From positions 1,984,001-2,048,000 of the forward strand of contig NZ_OY726395.1 in assembly GCF_963378085.1 (NCBI RefSeq): DNA of 64,000 nucleotides, given 5' to 3'. The translations under genes and the position numbers were made by a program. Positions 19,933 to 27,100 of this stretch are shown here, in pieces. Under the pieces are notes generated by a model. It ran no database searches. It worked only from the letters and a program-made list of their open reading frames with translations, and was not told where the DNA came from. The number at the start of each line of letters is the position of its first letter. Position 1 is the stretch's first letter. The DNA is from Mycolicibacterium sp. MU0050. GTDB taxonomy: Bacteria; Actinomycetota; Actinomycetes; Mycobacteriales; Mycobacteriaceae.

Positions 19933-19958
19933 CACAGCCGGTAACGTCACCGGCTGTG
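19933..19958. promoter_or_regulatory. 26-bp palindrome CACAGCCGGT-N6-ACCGGCTGTG between aceE and lipoprotein gene
   Basis: Perfect 10-bp arms (19933-19942 and 19949-19958) with spacer AACGTC. The right arm ends on the GTG start of the lipoprotein gene, and the whole site sits about 115 bp upstream of aceE. It could be an operator for the divergent genes or an RNA hairpin hiding the lipoprotein start. Confidence 0.6.
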
Positions 19959-20516
19959 CTGAGCGGATACAGGCGTGCGGTGCCACTGGTGGCCGGGCTC
20001 GCTGCGGTCGGGCTGCTCGGCGTGGCGGGCTGCACGTCGATCGTCACCGGCGATCCCTCGGTGGACACCGACGACGTGCCGGCCTACCGGACCTCGGTGG
20101 CGGCGTCGAAGTCGGCGGCCGCGGTGACCTCGAGTGTGCGGGAGTCCCAGCGCCAGGCCTCGCTGACCACCCAGGCCGTCCGCACGGTGTGCGAGACGCT
20201 GAGCACCAGCAGCGCCGAGGCGGTCAAGACGGTCAACGCCTACGTCGCGGCGGTGAACTCCGGCGGCGACGTGGCGGCGGCCGTCGCACCCGCCCGCGAC
20301 GCCTTGAACAGCAGCGCCGGCCGGGTTTCGGCGGAAATCAGCGACACCCTGCCCGCGGACCTGCGCGACGCGCTGACGGCCTGGGTCGACGCCTCCCGCG
20401 CGGCCGGTGAGGTGCTCGGCGGGGAGCCGTCGGCCGCGGAGTTCAACAGCGCGATCGACCGGGTGAACGCCACCCGTACCGACGCGTTGAACCTGTGCGA
20501 CACGGCGTACCGATAG
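19956..20516 (+). CDS. Lipoprotein of unknown function (Rv2240c-position)
   Basis: Encodes 186 residues from GTG 19956. A short basic N-region (VLSGYRRAVP), a hydrophobic core and the lipobox GVAGC near residue 27 give a standard lipoprotein signal; longer in-frame starts would put an unlikely 33-residue leader in front. The mature part is Ala/Ser-rich and helical with three spaced Cys; no catalytic motif is seen. Divergent from aceE; the start codon is covered by the 26-bp palindrome. In M. tuberculosis an uncharacterised gene occupies the same place. Probably attached to the outer face of the membrane. Confidence 0.72.
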   Translation: MLSGYRRAVPLVAGLAAVGLLGVAGCTSIVTGDPSVDTDDVPAYRTSVAASKSAAAVTSSVRESQRQASLTTQAVRTVCETLSTSSAEAVKTVNAYVAAVNSGGDVAAAVAPARDALNSSAGRVSAEISDTLPADLRDALTAWVDASRAAGEVLGGEPSAAEFNSAIDRVNATRTDALNLCDTAYR

Positions 20517-20623
20517 CGCCATTTCCGGCCCGTCCGTAGCGTTGCTCAGCAGCGGCCGACGCGCCTGTGCGACGATTAGGGAATTCGGTAATCAATCCAC
20601 GTGCTGTGCTGAGGAGGTCAACG

Positions 20624-21052
20624 GTGGTCGCGGCGGACGGCGCCTCGAACTACGCCCAAAAACTGGGCATCCAAAAAGATCAGGTTGTGCAGGAACTGGG
20701 CTGGGACGAGGACACGGACGACGACATCCGTGCCGACGTCGAAGAAGCCTGCGGTTCGGAACTGCTCGACGAGGACGCCGACGAGGTCATCGACGTGGTG
20801 CTGCTGTGGTGGCGCGACGACGGCGGTGACTTGGTGGACGCGTTGATGGACGCCATCACGCCCCTGGCTGACGATGGGGTGATCTGGGTCCTCACCCCCA
20901 AGACCGGCAAACCCGGTCATGTCCTTCCCGCGGAGATCGCCGAGTCGGCGCCCACCGCCGGACTCATGCAGACCTCGTCGGCCAACCTCGGTGACTGGAG
21001 CGCCAGTCGGTTGGTGCAACCGAAGTCGAAGGCCGCCGGACGGCACAGTTGA
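20624..21052 (+). CDS. DUF3052 family protein (Rv2239c-type)
   Basis: Encodes 142 residues from GTG 20624, preceded by GAGGAGG seven bases upstream. The acidic, soluble sequence (YAQKLGIQKDQVVQELGWDED, then DADEVIDVVLLWWRDDGGDLVDAL) is typical of actinobacterial DUF3052, usually found beside aceE and ahpE. Function unknown. Its TGA overlaps the ATG of ahpE (TGATG), so the two are translationally coupled. Confidence 0.85.
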   Translation: MVAADGASNYAQKLGIQKDQVVQELGWDEDTDDDIRADVEEACGSELLDEDADEVIDVVLLWWRDDGGDLVDALMDAITPLADDGVIWVLTPKTGKPGHVLPAEIAESAPTAGLMQTSSANLGDWSASRLVQPKSKAAGRHS

Positions 21053-21516
21053 TGTTGGTCCCCGGTGACAAGGCCCCGGACTTCACGCTGAAAGACCAGA
21101 ACTGGCAACCGGTTTCGTTGGCGGACTATCGGGACAAGAAGAATGTCCTGCTGGTGTTCTTCCCGCTGGCGTTCACCGGGATCTGCCAGGGTGAGCTCGA
21201 CGAGATCCGGGACAACCTGCCGCAATACGAGAACGACGAGACCGCCACGCTGGCGATCTCCGTCGGCCCGCCGCCCACCCACAAGATCTGGGCGTTGCAG
21301 AGCGGGTACCTCTTTCCGGTGCTCTCGGACTTCTGGCCGCACGGTGAGGTCGCGCAGCAGTACGGCGTGTTCAACGAGACCTCGGGGGTGTCCAACCGCG
21401 GCACGTTCCTGGTGGACAAGTCCGGGATCGTGCGGTTCGCCGAATGCAAGGAACCCGGCGAGGCGCGCGACCAGGCGGTCTGGGCATCGGCGCTGGCGGC
21501 CCTGGCTGAGCCGTGA
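21052..21516 (+). CDS. ahpE: One-cysteine peroxiredoxin AhpE
   Basis: Encodes 154 residues. The thioredoxin-fold peroxiredoxin motif PLAFTGICQGELDEI contains the peroxidatic Cys (PxxxTxxC). No resolving Cys lies at the usual partner position, as in tuberculosis AhpE, although one extra Cys occurs near the C-terminus (AECKEPGE). It reduces peroxides and peroxynitrite using mycothiol/mycoredoxin-1 (family knowledge). Start ATG overlaps the DUF3052 stop. Confidence 0.93.
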   Translation: MLVPGDKAPDFTLKDQNWQPVSLADYRDKKNVLLVFFPLAFTGICQGELDEIRDNLPQYENDETATLAISVGPPPTHKIWALQSGYLFPVLSDFWPHGEVAQQYGVFNETSGVSNRGTFLVDKSGIVRFAECKEPGEARDQAVWASALAALAEP

Positions 21517-21558
21517 ATTGGATTCTCGGGTCCAGTTTTCGGTAGCCTGCCACGGCAC

Positions 21559-21633
21559 GGGCGTGTAGCTCAGCGGTAGAGCTCTGGTTTTACACACCAG
21601 CGGTCGTAGGTTCGATCCCTATCGCGCCCACCA
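21559..21633 (+). tRNA. tRNA-Val (anticodon TAC)
   Basis: 75 nt including encoded CCA. The acceptor GGGCGTG pairs with CGCGCCC (one T-G pair). D-arm GCTC-AGCGGTA-GAGC; anticodon stem CTGGT/ACCAG with loop TTTACAC, giving anticodon TAC. T-arm TAGG-TTCGATC-CCTA. No intron and no odd base. It lies between ahpE and a convergent cyclic-nucleotide-domain gene. Confidence 0.97.
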
Positions 21634-21678
21634 TGACTCGTCGGGGCCCAACCCCGGTGCGCGGTCGCGGCGGCCGCG

Positions 21679-22113
21679 TCAGCTCGGGCCGGCGGTGTCC
21701 GACTCCGGCGAGTGCCGCTCGGCGGTCGCGTCCACGGCTTCGCGCAGCGCGGGGATCTCGTCGAGCAGCCGGGTGAGTTCGGCCTTGTCGATGCGCAGGA
21801 TCTCGGCCGGCCCGGTGGTCGTCACCGTGGCATTGCGCAGTTGGCCCTGCCGCAGCGCGGATTCGCCGATCACCTCACCCGGTCCCACCGTCGCGACCTG
21901 AGTCCGGCCGACGTACACCCCGGCCTCCCCGGAGAGCAGGATGAAGCAGGCATCCGAGGGGGTCTGCTCGAGAATCAGCGGCCACGGCGAGGATCTCGTG
22001 TTGCGATGCGCCGCGCGAAGCAGGCGCTGCAGGTCCGAGTCGGAGAAGTTCGCAAACGTGCTGAACTCCCGCAGCCGCTGGGCGTCGATCTCGTGCCCCT
22101 TCGAAGCGTTCAT
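21679..22113 (-). CDS. Cyclic nucleotide-binding domain protein without output domain
   Basis: 144 residues from ATG 22113, with AGGAG seven bases upstream; 22 codons further upstream are open but unneeded. A single cNMP-binding (Crp sensor-like) domain covers about 20-130, with the phosphate-binding cassette in PGEVIGESALRQGQLRNATV (Arg before the Ala-Thr as in cAMP binders). There is no DNA-binding domain and no kinase or cyclase domain, so it may be a stand-alone sensor or partner protein. It lies downstream of and co-directional with the MFS gene (106 bp). Confidence 0.8.
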   Translation of the reverse strand: MNASKGHEIDAQRLREFSTFANFSDSDLQRLLRAAHRNTRSSPWPLILEQTPSDACFILLSGEAGVYVGRTQVATVGPGEVIGESALRQGQLRNATVTTTGPAEILRIDKAELTRLLDEIPALREAVDATAERHSPESDTAGPS

Positions 22114-22219
22114 TACTGGCTCCTGATTCGAGGATGTGCCCTGTCCACAGGGAGCATAAAGGGCGAACGGTGCCGACAACCCCGATCGCGGGATCTTGGT
22201 GCGGTGGTGTCGGTCCGCG

Positions 22220-23803
22220 TCACCGCGGCGTGCGCACGGCGATCAGGTGGTGCGAGGCCCCGGCCACCCAGCGCTCGACGGCCTGCTCGATGACCAGATC
22301 CTGCCCGGTGAGCCGCCGGTGGTGCTGGTGCAGATGCTCGCCCCAGGACCGCACGATGAACGTCTCGACGAAGGTGTGCTCACGCTCCACGCTGCGGTAG
22401 AGCCGCCACCGCGCCGCGCCGGTGCGTCTGCGGGACCGGCCCATCACGGCCATCGCCGCCAGGAACGCGTCCTCGTCCTCGGGTCGCACCCGGTACTCCG
22501 CGGTCACCAGCACCGGACCGTCGAGGGGTTCGGGCTCGAAGACCAACGTCGGTTCCGGCCAGTGCGTCGACGGCGTCAGGTCGATGTTGCCGGTCTTGGC
22601 GTGCAGCGGCCACCACAGCGCCGACAGCGCGCAGCCGCCCAGCAGCGCGGCGCTGACCAGCAGGCTGGTGACGGTCGACGTCGCACCGGCGAGCAACCCC
22701 CACAGCAACGACCCGAGGGCCTGGCCGCCCATGAAGATCATCAGGTAGACCGACAGGCCGCGGGCGCGCACCCAACCCGGCAGGCTCAGCTGCATCGACG
22801 CATTCAGCGTCGCGAGGCACAGCAGCCAGGCGGTACCGCCCAGCACCAGCACCACCGCCACCACGGCGAAGATGGGCACCAGCGCCAGCACCACCGTCGC
22901 GGCGGCGAACCCGACGGCCGCGACGATCAGCAGTGCGTTCTCGTCGAACCGGAAACGCAACCGGGACAACACGACGGCACCGAGTACCGCACCCAGGCCG
23001 AGCGCCCCCAGCAGCAATCCGTAACCCGACGAGCCCAAGCCGAGTTGGCGACTGGCGATCACCGGCAGCAGACTCCACAGCGCGCTGGCCGGGGCGATGA
23101 ACAACGCGGCTCGCAGCAGGATCCGTCGCACGATCGGTGAGCTGCGGATGAACCGTGCGCCGGCGCCGAGGGCGGACAACGCGCGCTCGGCGGGAAAGTC
23201 CCGCGGCGCGGTCGCGGGGCGCCAGGTGATCAACACGGCGACGATGCCCACGAACGACACGGCGTTGAGTGCGAACACCACCGTGGGGCCGGACAGCGAC
23301 ACCAGCGCCCCGGCGATCGCCGGCCCGATGGACCGGGCCGCGTTCAGGCTCATGCTGCCCAGTGCGGCGGCCGCCGGGATCTGTTCGAGGGGAACGAGAT
23401 CGGGCTGGATCGCCTGCCAAGCCGGCCCGACCAGTGCGGTCCCGCAGCCGATCACGAACAGCAGCAGCAACAGCACCGTGGGGGTGGTCAACCCGGTGGC
23501 GGTCAGTACCGCCAGCAGACCCACGACCGCGGCCATCGCGCCCTGGGTGGCGAGCAGCAGACGCCGCCGGTCGACGAGATCGGCCAGCACCCCCGCCGGC
23601 AGGGCCAGCAGCATGACCGGCAGCGCGGTCGCGGTCTGCACCAGCGGCACCAGCACCGCGGCCTGCGGATCGTCGACCAGCATCCACTGCGCGCCCACCG
23701 TCTGCATCCACGTGCCCAGGTAGGAGACGAACTGCGCGATCCACAGCGCCCGGAAAATCTGAGACCGCAGCGGCGCCCACGTCGATATTCGAGCCGTGGT
23801 CAT
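22220..23803 (-). CDS. MFS exporter with C-terminal alpha/beta-barrel (monooxygenase-like) domain
   Basis: 527 residues from ATG 23803. About 410 residues form 12 hydrophobic segments of the MFS_3/EntS type (WIAQFVSYLGTWMQTVGAQW in helix 1, LADLVDRRRLL as the conserved loop 2-3 motif). The last about 110 residues (VLVTAEYRVRPEDEDAFLAAM to the end) are soluble and resemble the antibiotic-biosynthesis-monooxygenase dimeric barrel, a recurrent fusion in this family. Substrate unknown; relatives export siderophores or drugs. Confidence 0.82.
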   Translation of the reverse strand: MTTARISTWAPLRSQIFRALWIAQFVSYLGTWMQTVGAQWMLVDDPQAAVLVPLVQTATALPVMLLALPAGVLADLVDRRRLLLATQGAMAAVVGLLAVLTATGLTTPTVLLLLLFVIGCGTALVGPAWQAIQPDLVPLEQIPAAAALGSMSLNAARSIGPAIAGALVSLSGPTVVFALNAVSFVGIVAVLITWRPATAPRDFPAERALSALGAGARFIRSSPIVRRILLRAALFIAPASALWSLLPVIASRQLGLGSSGYGLLLGALGLGAVLGAVVLSRLRFRFDENALLIVAAVGFAAATVVLALVPIFAVVAVVLVLGGTAWLLCLATLNASMQLSLPGWVRARGLSVYLMIFMGGQALGSLLWGLLAGATSTVTSLLVSAALLGGCALSALWWPLHAKTGNIDLTPSTHWPEPTLVFEPEPLDGPVLVTAEYRVRPEDEDAFLAAMAVMGRSRRRTGAARWRLYRSVEREHTFVETFIVRSWGEHLHQHHRRLTGQDLVIEQAVERWVAGASHHLIAVRTPR

Positions 23804-23907
23804 GCACCACCGTCGCATTGCCTCACCGGCTCAATGTATCGACGTGGGACGGGGAGGGGGCGGACACGCCATGCCCCGGGGCTCGTTTGCCGGTCCGGCG
23901 ACGTGCC

Positions 23908-23964
23908 CGAGATTGCGGGTAGGGCTGTGCGGGCGCCGTGATCACGACCGTGGGCGCAATCTCG
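23908..23964. repeat. Intergenic inverted repeat CGAGATTGCG ... CGCAATCTCG
   Basis: Perfect 10-bp arms at 23908-23917 and 23955-23964 enclose 37 bp that contain a second perfect palindrome CGTGATCACG (23937-23946). It lies in the 242-bp divergent region between the MFS and amidohydrolase genes, upstream of the likely promoter of the latter. It looks like an interspersed hairpin element; I find no second copy in this window. Confidence 0.5.
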
Positions 23965-23990
23965 AACCTGGGAATTTCCAGAAAAAGATT

Positions 23991-24002
23991 GTGAGTGCTC
24001 AC
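23991..24002. promoter_or_regulatory. Operator-like inverted repeat GTGAG-TG-CTCAC in amidohydrolase promoter
   Basis: Perfect 5-bp arms with a 2-bp centre. It overlaps a possible -35 (TTGTGA, 23989-23994) that is followed after 15 bp by TATAGC as -10. The operon driven from here ends with a tetR gene, so this is the natural binding site for that regulator. Confidence 0.55.
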
Positions 24003-24045
24003 TAACTGGTATAGCGTGGTGTGATCCCGAGCACGGAGGTTTGCC

Positions 24046-25836
24046 ATGCCCTACGACGTCGTCGTCCGCAACGGAATGTGGTTTGACGGGACCGGCGCGC
24101 CACCGCAGCCGCGCACGCTGGGGATTCGCGGCGGGAAGGTGGTCGCCGTCTCGGCGGCACCGCTCGACGAGACCGACTGCCCCGATGTGATCGATGCCGC
24201 CGGCAAGTGGGTGGTGCCCGGCTTCATCGACGTCCATACCCACTACGACGCCGAGGTGTTGCTCGACCCCGGCCTGCGGGAATCCGTGCGCCACGGCGTC
24301 ACCACGGTGCTGCTGGGGATGTGCTCGCTGTCGACGGTCTACGCCGACGCCGAGGACGCGGCCGACCTGTTCAGCCGCGTCGAAGCGGTGCCGCGTCAGT
24401 ACGTGCTCGGCGCGCTGGAATCGCACAAGACGTGGTCGAATCCGTCCGAGTACGTCGCGGCCGTCGACGCGCTGCCGCTGGGCCCCAACATCGCCTCGCT
24501 GCTGGGACATTCGGATCTGCGTGCCTCCGTGCTGGGCCTGGACCGCGCCACGACGCGCGGTGTCCGCCCCACCGACGCCGAACTCGAGACCATGGCGCGC
24601 AAGCTCGACGAGGCCCTGGACGCGGGCATGCTGGGCATGTCGGGGATGGACGCCGCGATCGACAAGCTCGACGGCGACCGGTTCCGCTCGCGGGCGCTGC
24701 CGTCGACCTTCGCCACCTGGCGCGAGCGCCGCCGGCTCATCAAGGTGCTGCGCAAGCGCGGTCGCATCCTGCAGAGCGCGCCGAATGTCGCCAAGGCCCA
24801 AGAGACCCTGAATTTCTTCCTGGAGAGCAGCGGGCTGTTCGGCCGCCGGCCCGGTGTGCGCATGAGCCTGCTGGTCTCCGCCGACGCCAAGTCGTCGCCT
24901 GGCGCGGCGCGGGTGATCGGCATCGGTACCCGCGCGTTGAACAGGATCCTCGGCGCCAAGGTGCGGTTCCAGCATCTACCGGTGCCCTTCGAGTTGTACT
25001 CGGACGGCATCGATCTGCCCGTCTTCGAAGAGTTCGGGGCCGGCACCGCGGCGCTGCACCTGCGCGATCAACTCGAGCGCAACAAGCTGCTCGCCGACCC
25101 GGAGTACCGGCGCCGGTTCCGCCGCTCGTTCGACCGCCGCAAGCTCGGACCGACGTTGTGGCACCGCGATTTCCACGACGCCACCATTGTCGAATGCCCG
25201 GATGCCACCCTGATCGGTAAGAGCTTCGGCCAGATCGCCGACGAGCGCGGCATCCATCCGCTCGATGCGTTCCTCGACGTGCTCGTCGACAACGGCGAGC
25301 GCAACGTGCGCTGGACGACCATCGTGGCCAACCACCGCCCCAAGGCGCTCGACCGGCTGGCCAACGACCCGTCGGTCCACATGGGTTTCTCGGATGCCGG
25401 TGCTCATCTGCGCAACATGGCGTTCTACAACTATCCGCTGCGGATGCTCAAACGCGTCCGCGACGCTCAGCTGGCCGGGCGCCCCTTCATGACCAGTGAG
25501 CGTGCGGTGCACCGGCTCACCGCCGAGGTTGCCGACTGGTTCGGGGTGAACGCGGGCACGCTGCGCGAGGGGGACCGGGCCGACTTCGTGGTGATCGACC
25601 CACAGGGCCTCAACGCCGACGTCGACGCGTACAACGAGGAGGCGGTGCCGTTCTACGGCGGCCTGAGCCGGATGGTGAACCGCAACGACGACGCGGTGGT
25701 CGCGACGGCGGTCAACGGCACCGTGGTGTTCCGCGACGGTCGGTTCGCCGACGGCTACGGTGTGCACATGAAGTCGGGTCGTTATCTGCGTGCCGGTGCT
25801 GACCAACTCGCGCACGCCGCCGCGGCAGATGGCTAG
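24046..25836 (+). CDS. Amidohydrolase (N-acyl-D-amino-acid deacylase-like)
   Basis: 596 residues, ATG preceded by ACGGAGGTTTGCC. Amidohydrolase-3 family: the N-terminal small beta domain is followed by the metal motif PGFIDVHTHYDAEV (about 63-76, HxH), HSDLRASVLG near 152, and the late catalytic Asp in GFSDAGAHLRN near 452. The C-terminal beta domain closes with GDRADFVVIDP. It probably hydrolyses an amide of an N-acyl amino acid or similar compound; the substrate cannot be read from sequence. Overlaps the tetR gene by 8 bp (ATGGCTAG), so the pair is one operon. Confidence 0.83.
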   Translation: MPYDVVVRNGMWFDGTGAPPQPRTLGIRGGKVVAVSAAPLDETDCPDVIDAAGKWVVPGFIDVHTHYDAEVLLDPGLRESVRHGVTTVLLGMCSLSTVYADAEDAADLFSRVEAVPRQYVLGALESHKTWSNPSEYVAAVDALPLGPNIASLLGHSDLRASVLGLDRATTRGVRPTDAELETMARKLDEALDAGMLGMSGMDAAIDKLDGDRFRSRALPSTFATWRERRRLIKVLRKRGRILQSAPNVAKAQETLNFFLESSGLFGRRPGVRMSLLVSADAKSSPGAARVIGIGTRALNRILGAKVRFQHLPVPFELYSDGIDLPVFEEFGAGTAALHLRDQLERNKLLADPEYRRRFRRSFDRRKLGPTLWHRDFHDATIVECPDATLIGKSFGQIADERGIHPLDAFLDVLVDNGERNVRWTTIVANHRPKALDRLANDPSVHMGFSDAGAHLRNMAFYNYPLRMLKRVRDAQLAGRPFMTSERAVHRLTAEVADWFGVNAGTLREGDRADFVVIDPQGLNADVDAYNEEAVPFYGGLSRMVNRNDDAVVATAVNGTVVFRDGRFADGYGVHMKSGRYLRAGADQLAHAAAADG

Positions 25837-26407
25837 AACTCAGCAGCAGCGCCGCGAGGAAACGGTCACCCGACTGCTCGACGCCGGCATCGAGACCATC
25901 ATCGATGTCGGGTACGCGAAGGCGTCGGCCGCGGTGATCGCCCGGCGCGCCGGCGTTTCCGACGGGGCGCTGTTCCGACACTTTCCGACCATGGGCGACT
26001 TCATGGCGGCGACGGCCAGCGAGGTGATGCGCCGCCAGCTGCAGCGGTTCGCCGACCGCGTCGCCGAACTGTCCGAGGCCCAGTCGCTGCCGGCGGTCCT
26101 CGCGGTGGTGCGCGACATCACGACCAGCGACACCAACGCGGTGCTCTACGAACTGCTGGTGGCGGCCCGGACCGATGAGAAGCTGCGGAGGGCGATGCGC
26201 CGGCAACTCGACGGCTACACCACCGCCATCTACGAGACCGCCCGCACCGCAACCGGATTGCAACACCTGCGCGACGACGAGTTCAGGGCCGCCGTCACGA
26301 TAGTGACCAACACCTTCGACGGCGCGGCGCTGGTCCGCCCGGTGCTGCGGCAGCCCGAACTCGAGGAGGGCAAGATCGAGTTGCTGGCGGCGCTGCTCAA
26401 GCGTTAG
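25829..26407 (+). CDS. TetR-family regulator, coupled to the amidohydrolase
   Basis: 192 residues from ATG 25829 (MARTQQQRREETV), chosen because upstream codons lie inside the amidohydrolase gene without HTH similarity. The HTH is AVIARRAGVSDGALFRHFP near 33-51; the C-terminal part is helical. It presumably represses its own operon through the GTGAG-TG-CTCAC site at 23991 and is released by the amidohydrolase substrate (inference). Converges with the SOUL gene. Confidence 0.87.
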   Translation: MARTQQQRREETVTRLLDAGIETIIDVGYAKASAAVIARRAGVSDGALFRHFPTMGDFMAATASEVMRRQLQRFADRVAELSEAQSLPAVLAVVRDITTSDTNAVLYELLVAARTDEKLRRAMRRQLDGYTTAIYETARTATGLQHLRDDEFRAAVTIVTNTFDGAALVRPVLRQPELEEGKIELLAALLKR

Positions 26408-26428
26408 CCGCTCAAGCGTCAGCCCGGA

Positions 26429-27052
26429 TCAGTCCGCGACCGGCACCGCCACCTCGTTGCGCCGCCGCCACGGAATGGTCCAGGGCGGGTCGTAGAACCA
26501 GGACAGGGGTTCGCCGTGGGGGGTTATCGCGTTGTCCGCCAACACCTTCAACAGCTGCGCCGTGCGATTGTCCACCGCCGCGGGGCTGCGGTCGCCGGTG
26601 AACCGCAGCACCGCGAACGTCTCGGCCGGCACCTCGACCAACTTCACCTTCTCGTCGTCGGGGGTCGGCAGGGTCTGCAGCGACCACTTGGCCGGCATGT
26701 AGAAGCGAATCACCGACCCGCCCTGCGCGCCGCGGGACTGCGAGACGGGTGCGGTCATCGCGATCTTCTCGCTGGACTGGGCCACGGGCGCGGTCATGGC
26801 GATCGACGTCTGTCGACTGTTGCCGCCGAAGATGTAGCCCGCCAGCCGGCGGAACCCGGTGTTGCGCGCCTGCTCGTCGTCCTCGAGCACCGTGGTCTCC
26901 GCGGCGATGCGCGGACCGTAGCGGCGGATCTCGACGCCGTCGGCCAGCGGCTCGGACAGGTACAGCGGTTCTTCGGTGCCGACCCGGATGCCGACGATGC
27001 CGCCGAGGCCCTCGGCCAGCTGAACCATCCCGGAAACGATGCGGTTGATCAT
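26429..27052 (-). CDS. SOUL family heme-binding protein
   Basis: 207 residues. The SOUL domain covers about 25-195: EEPLYLSEPLADGVEIRRYG, RRLAGYIFGGN, IAMTAPV twice (about 85 and 97, a short internal repeat), FYMPAKWSLQTLPTP and WFYDPPWTIPWRRRNEV near the end. Family members bind heme or tetrapyrrole; the physiological role in mycobacteria is unknown. Its upstream region is only 48 bp before the IS1182-type element begins, so it has been cut off from the gene that once preceded it by 44 bp on the same strand. Confidence 0.9.
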   Translation of the reverse strand: MINRIVSGMVQLAEGLGGIVGIRVGTEEPLYLSEPLADGVEIRRYGPRIAAETTVLEDDEQARNTGFRRLAGYIFGGNSRQTSIAMTAPVAQSSEKIAMTAPVSQSRGAQGGSVIRFYMPAKWSLQTLPTPDDEKVKLVEVPAETFAVLRFTGDRSPAAVDNRTAQLLKVLADNAITPHGEPLSWFYDPPWTIPWRRRNEVAVPVAD

Positions 27053-27096
27053 CGACGTGGGATACCCACTGTCGCGGCCCGCGCAACCGCGGCGGC

Positions 27097-27100
27097 CTAG
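27097..27100. repeat. Left CTAG target duplication of IS1182-family element
   Basis: CTAG directly before the left inverted repeat, repeated at 28873-28876. Confidence 0.85.

Noticed and set aside
21634..21680. Rho-independent terminator after tRNA-Val
   Set aside because: GGGG-CCCAA-CCCC can pair but no T-run follows, so I do not call a terminator.
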